The translations under genes and the position numbers were made by a program. Below are positions 23,808 to 30,996 of a DNA stretch of 50,556 bases, one piece after another. The stretch comes from Microcaldota archaeon (GTDB lineage: Archaea > Micrarchaeota > Micrarchaeia > Anstonellales > Anstonellaceae), in contig JAPLWX010000036.1 of assembly GCA_026396415.1 (NCBI GenBank), forward strand, positions 1 through 50,556, in the 5' to 3' direction. Numbering within the stretch: the first letter of the stretch is position 1; every line of letters starts with the position of its first letter. The notes under the pieces are model-generated. The model did not search any database and was not told the DNA's origin. It saw only the letters and a program-made list of their open reading frames with translations.

Positions 23808-24638
23808 TCACGTTCCGATGCCGAATAGCACACCAACCACAAACGGAACGATAGCAATGACGCCCATCAGCAGGGCAAACCAGTAGAACTTGATCCGCCT
23901 GGCCAGCTCCAGCATGAATGACATGGTAACATAGGCAGTAACAGTGGAGGCAGCGACGCCGACCGCCACCAAGGATAGGTCAAGCGAGCCGTAGCCGTCG
24001 GTGAAATTGAACAATGCAACCGCCGCCATGATGAGGGGCAGACCCATCAGGAAGCTCAGGCGGACAGCACGCTCCTGGTCGATATTTTGCAGCAGCATAG
24101 CGGACTCGGTGATGCCGCTGCGGCTGATGCCAGGCAGCACAGCCAGGCCCTGGGCAAGGCCAGTGAGCACGGCTGCGCGCAGGCCGGCTTCACCCTTGCC
24201 GGTGGCCGCTTTGGAGAGATACATGAGCGCGCCCATGCCAATCAGCAGGCAGCCGGCAAAAGCCAGAAGCGTGGAGGCTGCCAGGTCTGTGAGCGTGTGG
24301 CGCAGGAGCAGGTAGGCCGGCAGGCCTACCAATGCGCTGCAGGCCAGCGAGATTGCAAGGAAATAGGCCAGCTTTTTGTTTTCGTCAAGACTGGAGAAAT
24401 TCTTCAGGTCCGAAAGCGCCGGGCGGGCGGAAAGCATGGAGAGAAGCTCGCGGCGGAAGAGCACCAGGAGCGCAATGATGTCGCCCACGTGCAGCGCCAA
24501 GGCGAAGGCCAGCAATTGGGAATAGGGCAACTTGTAGAGTAGGGTGCCGAAAATTATGACCTGCGTTTTGCTGCTAACCGGGATCCAGGCAGTGACGCCT
24601 TGGACGATGCCCAGCACTATTGCTTGAATTATGTCCAA
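23808..24638 (-). CDS. uppP: UppP/BacA-type undecaprenyl-diphosphatase homologue
   Basis: A 276-aa integral membrane protein of the BacA/UppP family, which removes a phosphate from polyprenyl diphosphate lipid carriers used in glycan assembly. The second motif is intact (LPGISRSGITESAM near 158). The first reads QGVTAWIPVSSKTQ near 14-27, where the bacterial family has E-x-x-x-E before the PVSS; the second glutamate is alanine here. The SSKTQ ending is, as I recall, an archaeal variant. Activity may be altered. The gene begins 18 nt after the dehydrogenase stop codon and probably shares its transcript. Confidence 0.88.
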   Translation of the reverse strand: MDIIQAIVLGIVQGVTAWIPVSSKTQVIIFGTLLYKLPYSQLLAFALALHVGDIIALLVLFRRELLSMLSARPALSDLKNFSSLDENKKLAYFLAISLACSALVGLPAYLLLRHTLTDLAASTLLAFAGCLLIGMGALMYLSKAATGKGEAGLRAAVLTGLAQGLAVLPGISRSGITESAMLLQNIDQERAVRLSFLMGLPLIMAAVALFNFTDGYGSLDLSLVAVGVAASTVTAYVTMSFMLELARRIKFYWFALLMGVIAIVPFVVGVLFGIGT

Positions 24639-24656
24639 TCATTCACCTTTCGAGTT

Positions 24657-25661
24657 TCAGTTCGCCACATTTTTTGGCTTTCCTTCCAAATACGAATTGA
24701 CATTTTCCACGGTGGTGTCGAGAATGCGCTCAAGCGCCTCTTTGCTGTTGAACGCGTTGTGCGGCGTAATAATGACATTGGGCTTGTTCAGGAGAATGTG
24801 GTTGGCAAGCACGGCTTTCAGGTCGCACTCGCCTGCAAATTGGGGGGAGAGCAGCTGCCTCTCCTCCTTGATGTTGCACTCCTCCTCAAGCGCGTCAAGG
24901 CCTGCCGCGGCGATCTTGCCGGAGTCGAGTGCAGCCACGAGCGCCTTGGCATCTACCAAGCCGCCGCGCGCGGTGTTTATCAGGATAACCCCGTCTTTCA
25001 TCTTCGCAATCGTTTTCTCATTTATCATGTGCCGCGTATCCGGCGTGAGCGGCGCATGCAAGGAGATGATGTCTGACTTGGCCAGAAGCTCGTCAAGGTC
25101 GACCAGCCTGCAGTGCAGTTTTTTCGCAAGGGCTTCGTCGGCATGGGGGCTATATGCAATTACTCTCATGCCGAACGAGCGCGCCATCTTCGCGGCATGG
25201 CTTCCTATCTTTCCCAGCCCAACGATGCCGAGGACCTTGTTTTCAAGGTCAAATGTCCGCAAGCCGTCCAAGGTGAAATCGCCGCGCCTTGTCCTTTCTA
25301 TTGATGGCACGAGCTTCTTTGCGAGCGCAAGGATGAGCGCCATCGAGTGCTCGGCAACCGTCTCCGAGCCGTAGTCAGGGACATTGCACACGACTATCCC
25401 GCGGGAAGAGCAGGCCTTCAGGTCGATATGGTCGTAGCCCGTGGAGCGGGTGGCTATGAGCTTCAGCTTTGGCATGGCTGCGAGTTCCCTTTCGCCTATC
25501 CTGGAATAGATGAAAACGCTCAGTATATCTGCATCGGCAGCTTGGGCGATGTTTTCAGGTGAGAGGTGCCCGCTTATGGAATGCATAGTGTTGCCGCGCA
25601 GCCGCGCTGACAAGTGTTTCAGTTCCCATTCCTCAAGCTCAAAGTTTGCAATGGTTGCCAA
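24657..25661 (-). CDS. NAD-dependent D-2-hydroxyacid dehydrogenase
   Basis: A 334-aa cytosolic enzyme interconverting a 2-oxoacid and a D-2-hydroxyacid, such as pyruvate and D-lactate. The NAD site is GIVGLGKIGSHAAKMA near 143. The catalytic triad is present: Arg in NTARGGLVD near 232, Glu in LDALEEE near 258 and His in TPHNAF near 295. The insert near 260-285 resembles D-lactate dehydrogenases. It is divergent from the iron regulator at 25775. Exact substrate cannot be assigned from sequence. Confidence 0.92.
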   Translation of the reverse strand: MATIANFELEEWELKHLSARLRGNTMHSISGHLSPENIAQAADADILSVFIYSRIGERELAAMPKLKLIATRSTGYDHIDLKACSSRGIVVCNVPDYGSETVAEHSMALILALAKKLVPSIERTRRGDFTLDGLRTFDLENKVLGIVGLGKIGSHAAKMARSFGMRVIAYSPHADEALAKKLHCRLVDLDELLAKSDIISLHAPLTPDTRHMINEKTIAKMKDGVILINTARGGLVDAKALVAALDSGKIAAAGLDALEEECNIKEERQLLSPQFAGECDLKAVLANHILLNKPNVIITPHNAFNSKEALERILDTTVENVNSYLEGKPKNVAN

Positions 25662-25728
25662 CGACTCACCTCGGATATAATCTCCTGCGCCTAGCGGGCG
25701 CGTGCAACCCCGCCCTCTGGCAGGATTT

Positions 25729-25751
25729 GTTAACTATGGTTAACTTTATAT
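25729..25751 (+). promoter_or_regulatory. Operator and TATA element of the feo operon regulator
   Basis: GTTAACTATGGTTAAC (25729-25744) is an inverted repeat with GTTAAC at each end, directly followed by TTTATATTC. The TATA is 24-32 nt before ATG 25775, fitting a leaderless transcript. A DtxR-type dimer bound here would block the promoter, giving iron-dependent control of the downstream feo genes. Confidence 0.6.
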
Positions 25752-25774
25752 TCATTCATGGCACAGATAGCATC

Positions 25775-26194
25775 ATGCGCGGCAAGCCATTCGGCAGGGG
25801 CGCGGAGGACTTCCTTTTCACGCTTTACCAGCTGTCCCACGGAAAGCCTTGCAGGAAAGAGGTGCGGCTTGTGGACATTTCCGCTGCATTAGGCGTTTCC
25901 CGCCCTGCGGCAAGCAGGATGGCAGCTTATTTGTCCGCGCACAAGTTTATTTCAAAGACTCATTATTCATCGGTAAGTTTCACCGCCAAGGGCAAAAAGT
26001 TCGCCGAGTCCGTAGCGCTTCGGCACCGCGTCACCGAAGTGTTCCTGCACGACGTTTTGGGGCTCGATGGAAGCGAGCTTGAGGACCAGGCGCATGCGCT
26101 TGAGCACGCCATGACTGAAAGGACTGCAAGGCGACTGGACGCTTTTCTCGGAATGCCGAAAAAGTGCCCGCACGGAAAGGAGATTTGCAGGTGA
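25775..26194 (+). CDS. DtxR-family iron-dependent repressor
   Basis: A 139-aa protein. Winged helix at about 8-65 (EDFLFTLYQLSHGKPCRKEVRLVDISAALGV and the helix SRPAASRMAAYL), then a metal-binding/dimer region with LRHRVTEVFLHDVLGL and DQAHALEHAMTE, and a C-terminal CPHGKEIC. The leaderless start at ATG 25775 is chosen from the TATA; the longer frame overlaps the promoter. It ends 4 nt before feoA and is the first gene of the feo operon, which it presumably represses when iron is plentiful. Confidence 0.9.
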   Translation: MRGKPFGRGAEDFLFTLYQLSHGKPCRKEVRLVDISAALGVSRPAASRMAAYLSAHKFISKTHYSSVSFTAKGKKFAESVALRHRVTEVFLHDVLGLDGSELEDQAHALEHAMTERTARRLDAFLGMPKKCPHGKEICR

Positions 26195-26198
26195 GCAT

Positions 26199-26414
26199 AT
26201 GCTTCTTTCAGATGCAAAGCAGGGCACAACAGTAACCATCAGGAAGGTGGTTGCCGGGCACGCGCTTCAGAACAGGCTTTCCGAGCTTGGGATTTATAAG
26301 GGCGGGAAAGCCCGCGTCATCAAGAACGACTCGGGCCCGATTGTGCTCGAGGTGCTGGGGGGAAGGCTGGCAATAGGGAGGGGGCAGGCGGAAAAGATAG
26401 AGGTGGCTGCATGA
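26199..26414 (+). CDS. feoA: FeoA-domain protein
   Basis: A 71-aa SH3-like protein with the FeoA pattern: LLSDAKQGTTVTIRKVVAG, LQNRLSELGIYKGGKARV and GGRLAIGRGQAEKIEV. FeoA assists the ferrous iron transporter FeoB at the cytoplasmic face. It starts 4 nt after the DtxR-type gene, and its stop codon overlaps the feoB ATG (ATGA), so translation is coupled. Confidence 0.93.
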   Translation: MLLSDAKQGTTVTIRKVVAGHALQNRLSELGIYKGGKARVIKNDSGPIVLEVLGGRLAIGRGQAEKIEVAA

Positions 26415-28255
26415 GCTGCCATGGGGAGGGCGCGCGCCCTGCTACTGTGCACGGCATGATGCGCTGCCTTCTTATCGGTGCGCCCAATTGCGGCAAGTCC
26501 ACCCTTTTCAACAGGCTCACCAAGGGGAAGCAAAGGGTGGGAAACTGGCACGGAAAAACCGTCGAGTGCAAGGAAGGCGAATGCACGGTTGGCGGGAAGC
26601 GAATCGAGATTGTGGATTTGCCAGGCACTTACAGCATGACGCCATTTTCAGCAGAGGAGCGCGCCGCCGTGGATGCGGTGCAGTGCGGCAGGTTCGATGT
26701 CGTTGTGCAGGTGGCGGACGCATGCCACCTTGAAAGGAGCCTTTTTTTCACGCTCGCGCTCCTTCGCAAGTGCGGCAGGGTGGTAGTTGCCCTGAACAAG
26801 GCGGACGAGGCGAAAAGAAGGGGAATTGATATTGATGCCGCCTCGCTTGAGAAGGCGTTTGGCGCAAAATTCGTGCTTGTCTCTGCCAAAAACGGCGAGG
26901 GGGTTGCAAGGCTGCTATCAGAGGCTGAGAAAGTTGCCGGGGCTGGGAAGAACACATCGTCCGGCGCAACGCTGGCAAAAGGAAATGAAAACAGCGCGAA
27001 GGAAGACCACGAGTTTGTCCAACGCACGCTTCTGGCGGCAGTCCGGCAGAAAGGGGGAAAACGTGCAGCGGGAATGGATATTGACCGCGCGCTCCTGAAC
27101 CCGTGGCTGGGCATTCCAATTTTCATCGTTGTGATGTGGCTCGTGTTCCAGGTAACATTCGTGCTTTCAACTCCCGCCACGGACGCAATCGCTGCCGTTT
27201 TTTCAGCGGCAGGGGAGTTTGCTGCCGGAATTCTCCTGCAATCCGGCGCACCGTCCTGGGCAGGCTCCCTTGTGCAGAATGGAATCGTCGCAGGCGTGGG
27301 AAGCGTGCTGGTGTTCGCCCCTGCCATATTCGTGCTTTTCTTCCTGCTCCACTCCCTTGAGGATACGGGCTACCTTTCAAGAATCGCAGTCATCCTCGAC
27401 GGCATCATGGGAAAGACGGGGCTTCCCGGCAGGGCGGCAATACCGCTTATCCTGGGCTTTGGCTGCAATGTCCCTGCGATTCGGGCAACAAGGATACTGG
27501 AGGCGAAGGAGGACAGGCTGTCCACCATGCTCGCGGTGCCGTTCATGTCGTGCTCGGCACGGTTCCAGGTATTCGTTGTTTTCGCAGGCGCTTTCTTTGC
27601 AGCCAACCAGGGCGCGGTGCTGCTTTTCCTATATTTTTTGGGCGCGGCATCAGGGCTGCTGACCGCATTCGCATTCCGCAGGTTTGCCCTGCGAACGCCG
27701 CGCTCCGAGCTTGCGATAGAACTGCCTGATTACCAGGTGCCGTCGTGGGAAACCGTTGCCTCCCAGGCGCTCCTTGAAACCACCGAATTCGCAAAAAGGG
27801 CTGGCACGATAATACTCGCCTGCTCTGTCCTGGTATGGTTCCTTGCAAGCCTGCCAAGCGGCGCGGAATACGGATCGAAAGAAAGCTATGCAGGGGCGCT
27901 GGGCAGCTTCATTTCGCCGCTTTTTGCCCCCCTTGGCTTTGGGAACTGGCAGGCCTCCATTTCGCTGATGTTCGGGGGCGTTGCAAAGGAGGTTGTGGTT
28001 GGCTCGATGGCAAGCGCCTATGGCACGGGCGAGAGCGGGCTTTCGTCTGCGCTTTCGTCGCATTTCACGCCACTTTCCGCGCTTTCATTCATGGTGTTTG
28101 TACTATTATATGTGCCATGCATCGCCACCATTGTTGCGCTGCGCCGCGAGTCGGGTAGCACCGCGCTTGCGCTTGGCGCAGCAGCCTATTATGTGCTCTT
28201 CGCGTGGGTCGTTGCATTCCTTCTCTACAACGCAGGCTTGATGCTGGGTTTCTGA
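26411..28255 (+). CDS. feoB: FeoB ferrous iron transporter
   Basis: A 614-aa protein. The N-terminal G domain has G1 GAPNCGKST near 24-32, G3 DLPGTYS near 73 and G4 NKAD near 132. The C-terminal part is a polytopic membrane domain with the two gate repeats. It imports ferrous iron into the cytoplasm. It is shorter than the enterobacterial protein. ATG 26411 overlaps feoA; ATG 26456 or 26459 just before MRCLLIGAPNCGK are alternatives. It lies in a DtxR-feoA-feoB-small partner operon. Confidence 0.95.
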   Translation: MSCHGEGARPATVHGMMRCLLIGAPNCGKSTLFNRLTKGKQRVGNWHGKTVECKEGECTVGGKRIEIVDLPGTYSMTPFSAEERAAVDAVQCGRFDVVVQVADACHLERSLFFTLALLRKCGRVVVALNKADEAKRRGIDIDAASLEKAFGAKFVLVSAKNGEGVARLLSEAEKVAGAGKNTSSGATLAKGNENSAKEDHEFVQRTLLAAVRQKGGKRAAGMDIDRALLNPWLGIPIFIVVMWLVFQVTFVLSTPATDAIAAVFSAAGEFAAGILLQSGAPSWAGSLVQNGIVAGVGSVLVFAPAIFVLFFLLHSLEDTGYLSRIAVILDGIMGKTGLPGRAAIPLILGFGCNVPAIRATRILEAKEDRLSTMLAVPFMSCSARFQVFVVFAGAFFAANQGAVLLFLYFLGAASGLLTAFAFRRFALRTPRSELAIELPDYQVPSWETVASQALLETTEFAKRAGTIILACSVLVWFLASLPSGAEYGSKESYAGALGSFISPLFAPLGFGNWQASISLMFGGVAKEVVVGSMASAYGTGESGLSSALSSHFTPLSALSFMVFVLLYVPCIATIVALRRESGSTALALGAAAYYVLFAWVVAFLLYNAGLMLGF

Positions 28256-28259
28256 GGTC

Positions 28260-28457
28260 ATGCATATGTGGGAAATTGCATTTTATCTCATTGGCGTTGC
28301 AGCTGCTGTTGCAGTTGCGCTGCACCTGAAAAGGCAGTTTTCAGGAAACGGCTGCGATTCGTGCCCTTATAGGGGAAATTGCCAGATGAAGGGCGCCTGC
28401 CCAGGGGGCAATGTTAAAAAATTGAGTGCTGAATTGCCAAAGCGGCAGTTGCCATGA
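28260..28457 (+). CDS. FeoB-associated Cys-rich membrane protein
   Basis: A 65-aa protein with one N-terminal membrane helix (IAFYLIGVAAAVAVALHL) and a short tail bearing CDSCPYRGNC...C, four cysteines in the pattern of the small proteins often encoded after feoB. It starts 4 nt after the feoB stop codon; ATG 28266 is also possible. It probably supports FeoB assembly or senses redox or iron, but the family's role is not settled. Confidence 0.8.
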   Translation: MHMWEIAFYLIGVAAAVAVALHLKRQFSGNGCDSCPYRGNCQMKGACPGGNVKKLSAELPKRQLP

Positions 28458-28476
28458 TGATTTTGGAGGTGTTCTG

Positions 28477-28965
28477 ATGGGAACCAGGGGAAAGCAGATA
28501 GTTGGCGAGAGCGCGAAGGAAATAGTCGAGCTTCTGAACAGGGCGCTTGCGGACGAGTGGCTTGCTTATTACCAGTATTGGGTGGGCGCGCTTATCGTGA
28601 AAGGGCCAATGAGGCCAAACGTGCAAGCAGAGCTGTCCGAGCACGCAAAGGAGGAGTTTGGGCACGCGGGAATGCTGGCGGAAAGGATTATCCAGCTTGG
28701 CGGAACCCCGATACTCAACCCGGCGCAGTGGCAAAAGCTTTCAGGCTGCGGCTATGACGAGCCGAAAGACCCGCACGTGCTTAAGCTCCTCGAGCAGAAC
28801 ATCAAGGGCGAGCAGTGCGCCATCGTGTCCTACAACACCATGCTCAAGAAAATAATGGTTGAGAAGGACCCGATAACGTTCCACCTCATCAGGAAGATAA
28901 TGGGGGACGAGGTGAAGCACGAGCAGGACCTGCAGGACCTTGAGGAAGACATCAAGCTCATTTGA
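28477..28965 (+). CDS. Ferritin-like diiron protein (bacterioferritin/Dps-like)
   Basis: A 162-aa four-helix protein. Metal-ligand motifs are visible: ADEWLAYYQY near 29, EEFGHAGMLAER near 61, NIKGEQCAIVSY near 108 and GDEVKHEQDL near 144. This matches the bacterioferritin/Dps-like group that oxidises and stores iron or removes peroxide. GGAGGTG lies 6 nt before ATG 28477, which excludes the longer frame. Its place directly after the feo genes fits storage or detoxification of imported iron. Confidence 0.9.
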   Translation: MGTRGKQIVGESAKEIVELLNRALADEWLAYYQYWVGALIVKGPMRPNVQAELSEHAKEEFGHAGMLAERIIQLGGTPILNPAQWQKLSGCGYDEPKDPHVLKLLEQNIKGEQCAIVSYNTMLKKIMVEKDPITFHLIRKIMGDEVKHEQDLQDLEEDIKLI

Positions 28966-28983
28966 GCGTTTTTGGGTGGTCAA

Positions 28984-29292
28984 ATGGCAAAAAGTGGCTA
29001 CGAGCTTTTCCAGTCGGAGTCACCGAAAATCGCGGCGGCGTTTAACGGCCTCATAGCCGAGCTTGCCGCGCCCTCTGCGCTTGATCCGAAGACCAAGCAT
29101 CTCCTTTACATCGGGATGAAGATAGTCACGGGCGATCAGGGCGCTGCATTTTTCCACGTCCCTATGGCAAAGAAGCTTGGCGCGACGAGGGAGGAGATCC
29201 GGGAAACTGTGCTCCTCACGCTCACCATCTGCGGGCTTAAGGGAATCAATACCTCCCTTGCCAGCGCACTTGAAGCGTATGACAAGGCATGA
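28984..29292 (+). CDS. Carboxymuconolactone-decarboxylase/AhpD-like protein without the active cysteines
   Basis: A 102-aa helical protein of the CMD family (ALDPKTKHLLYIGMKIVTGD...HVPMAKKLGATREEIRETV). In AhpD-type members a C-x-x-C-x-x-x-H motif follows; here the segment reads GDQGAAFFHV, with the histidine but no cysteines. Peroxidase-like thiol chemistry is therefore unlikely. It follows the ferritin-like gene by 18 nt and is probably co-transcribed. Start ATG 28984. Confidence 0.85.
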   Translation: MAKSGYELFQSESPKIAAAFNGLIAELAAPSALDPKTKHLLYIGMKIVTGDQGAAFFHVPMAKKLGATREEIRETVLLTLTICGLKGINTSLASALEAYDKA

Positions 29293-29295
29293 ATA

Positions 29296-29400
29296 TGCCA
29301 CGCGGAAATGCACTCTGCCCAGCCACTATTAACCCCAGGCAATCGCCTAACTAGCCCACGTCGCTTAGGTAAAATCCAGCGCTTGGATTTTCGCGGCTTG
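29296..29400 (+). repeat. Dispersed repeat, copy C
   Basis: TGCCACGCGGAAATGCACTC, then the AGGCAATCGCCTAACT core shared with copies A and B, then GGTAAAATCC and a diverged GCTTGGATT. It starts 4 nt after the CMD-like gene. Copies A, B and D lie beside the SSV-type integrase, this one beside the Xer-like integrase, so the family tracks recombinase genes. Confidence 0.75.
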
Positions 29401-29511
29401 ATGGAACACCAACATGCGTAATTACGCAGGTTGCTTTATTTATATCAAAAATCCGAGCCCAAAGCAGATAACGGGCTAGCCCCCGCTTCCGAGGTAAAAT
29501 CCGGTGCAGAG
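29351..29511 (+). repeat. Two diverged 36-nt direct repeats
   Basis: 29351-29386 and 29476-29511 both begin CTAGCCC and contain AGGTAAAATCC at the same offset; 25 of 36 positions agree. They are 125 nt apart and flank the palindrome at 29415. Possibly recombinase arm-type sites; the first is part of repeat copy C. Confidence 0.6.
29415..29428. promoter_or_regulatory. 14-bp perfect palindrome
   Basis: TGCGTAATTACGCA is identical on both strands and lies 3-8 nt before a TATA-like stretch (GCTTTATTTATATC). It may be an operator for an orphan promoter or a recombinase core site. Confidence 0.5.
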
Positions 29512-29631
29512 CTTATAAATGTCTAATAGCACATTATCAAGCGGACAAAGGATGACCGAAAAAGGCTTGCACTGAGGTTTGTTCTTGAAATGCGGCGGTC
29601 GCATTTATTCTTATACTGTAATCCTCCGCCC

Positions 29632-29694
29632 GTGGCACGCAAGTGCCACATTTGGCAGGACGCCTAAAATTACCCCCTGGCTGGAGGAATAGCC
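29632..29694 (+). promoter_or_regulatory. Integrase leader: GNRA hairpin and ribosome binding site in a loop
   Basis: GTGGCAC and GTGCCAC (29632-29649) form a 7-bp stem closed by a GCAA tetraloop. Further on, GGCT...AGCC bracket GGAGG just before the ATG at 29695, so the ribosome binding site could be held in a small loop. Both suggest control of integrase translation. Confidence 0.5.
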
Positions 29695-30900
29695 ATGGGA
29701 AATTTCGAGGTGCACCGGAGCCAGAAGGACGTTGATCTGGCATTGAGGCGCATGGACAGGGACAGCGGGGTCAACTCCAAGGACAAGCCTTTGATCCTGA
29801 CCTTTTCCAGGGAGCGCCTTGCAAAGGGCGTCGGAAGGCTGCGCACGGGCAAGGTGATATACTGCCTGCGCTACCTCTCAAGATGGCACAAAAGGCCGTT
29901 TGAGGAGGCGACCAGGGAAAGCCTGATGGACCTTGTGAGCGCGGTGGACAGCACGGAGCTTGCGCTCGCCACCAAGCACGACTTCAAGACCATCCTCAAG
30001 ATGTTCTTCAAATGGTACAGGGGGAACGACGACTTTTTTCCGCCGATAATATCGTGGCTCAAGCCCAGGCTCAAGAACAAGCACAAGCTGCCAGAGGAGC
30101 TTCTTACCGAAGACGAAGTGTTCCAGATGGCAAAGGCCGCCGACCATCCCCGCGACCGCGCATTCGTGCTCGTCCTCTATGAAACCGGCTGCCGGATAGG
30201 GGAAATGCTCACCCTGAAGATAAAGAACGTGCAGTTCGACGAGTACGGCGCAGTCCTGCGCGTCACGGGCAAGACAGGGGACAGGCGCGTGCGGATAATC
30301 AGCTCGGCGCCCGCGCTTGGCGAATGGCTGCAGATACACGCTAAGGCGGGCGACCCGGAGACGCAGCTCTGGCCGCCCCTGTCTAACAGCCACAAGTACC
30401 ACGACCGCGTGATGGATTACGTCTCGATGTGCTCCGTGCTGCGCAAGCTCGCAGCGAGGGCGGGCATCAAGAAGAGGATTTACCCTCACCTTTTCAGGCA
30501 TTCGCGCGCGACCGCGCTGGCCGGGAAGCTCACCGAGGCGCAGATGAAGGAATACTTCGGCTGGGTGCAGGCAAGCGACATGGCCTCGGTCTATGTGCAC
30601 CTGTCGGGCAGGGACGTGGACAGCGCCATGCTCGCGCTCCAGGGCATGGTGAAGCCAGACGACAAGAAGGAGGAGAAGATGCTGGTCCTGAATTGCCCGC
30701 GCTGCCAGGAGAAGAACTCGCCCATTGCGAAATTCTGCCTGCGCTGCGGCACGCCGATGAGCATCCAGACAGCCCTCAAGATAGAGGACGAGAAGAAGAA
30801 CGGGGACGACGTCCTCAACAAGCTCATGCAGAACCCGGAGTTCAAGGAGTACCTTTTCAAGAAGGTGGTGGAGATGGGGCTTGACAAGAAGCTCTCCTGA
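29695..30900 (+). CDS. Xer-like tyrosine recombinase with C-terminal zinc ribbon
   Basis: A 401-aa archaeal integrase. The N-terminal SAM-like core-binding domain covers about 15-130. The catalytic domain has YETGCRIGEML with the first Arg near 166, the H-x-x-R motif HLFRHSRAT near 265 and the nucleophile region ASVYVHLSG near 300. After it comes a zinc ribbon CPRC...CLRC near 333-350 and a helical tail, a layout seen in archaeal Xer-type recombinases. It excises or integrates circular DNA. Start ATG 29695 after GGAGG. It marks the left side of the element carrying the DNA-transfer genes. GC-rich, like the genes to its left. Confidence 0.92.
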   Translation: MGNFEVHRSQKDVDLALRRMDRDSGVNSKDKPLILTFSRERLAKGVGRLRTGKVIYCLRYLSRWHKRPFEEATRESLMDLVSAVDSTELALATKHDFKTILKMFFKWYRGNDDFFPPIISWLKPRLKNKHKLPEELLTEDEVFQMAKAADHPRDRAFVLVLYETGCRIGEMLTLKIKNVQFDEYGAVLRVTGKTGDRRVRIISSAPALGEWLQIHAKAGDPETQLWPPLSNSHKYHDRVMDYVSMCSVLRKLAARAGIKKRIYPHLFRHSRATALAGKLTEAQMKEYFGWVQASDMASVYVHLSGRDVDSAMLALQGMVKPDDKKEEKMLVLNCPRCQEKNSPIAKFCLRCGTPMSIQTALKIEDEKKNGDDVLNKLMQNPEFKEYLFKKVVEMGLDKKLS

Positions 30901-30939
30901 CGGCTAGGAGATACCCGCAGAAAAGCTTCTCGAGGGAAT

Positions 30940-30972
30940 TGAACTTAAAAAAAACAAAAAAGAAGAAGAACG
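30940..30972 (-). terminator. T-rich tract after the 30997 gene
   Basis: On the minus strand, TTCTTCTTC is followed by TTTTTTG and eight Ts about 30-50 nt after the stop codon of the gene at 30997-31671. Archaeal terminators are commonly such U-rich stretches. It also separates this gene from the convergent integrase. Confidence 0.55.
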
Positions 30973-30996
30973 CTGCACACTAGCAGACGAGACGTT

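Larger units (their letters stand above)
29293..29694. other. 402-nt gene-free region before the integrase, rich in repeats and promoter-like sites
   Basis: I see no credible ORF over seven codons. It holds repeat copy C (29296-29400), a palindrome (29415-29428), a TATA-like GCTTTATTTATATC (29431-29444) with no gene behind it, a second CTAGCCC...AGGTAAAATCC unit (29476-29511), a TATA-like CTTATAAA (29512-29519) and the integrase leader hairpins. The orphan promoters could drive a small RNA, or the region may be the attachment and control region of the element to the right. Confidence 0.6.

Noticed and set aside
24631-25374. 247-codon plus-strand frame over the dehydrogenase gene
   Set aside because: The opposite strand encodes an unmistakable D-2-hydroxyacid dehydrogenase; the shadow has Ser-rich low-complexity content and no motifs.
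26629-27327. Long minus-strand open frame across feoB
   Set aside because: Shadow frame created by high GC codon use; feoB on the plus strand has all family motifs.
29550-29573. Tiny ORF (7 codons) after the TATA-like CTTATAAA
   Set aside because: Too short and without further support; kept only as part of the orphan promoter discussion.
29540-29660. Possible tRNA gene before the Xer-like integrase
   Set aside because: I could not fit a cloverleaf, anticodon stem or conserved T-loop on either strand; only local hairpins remain.
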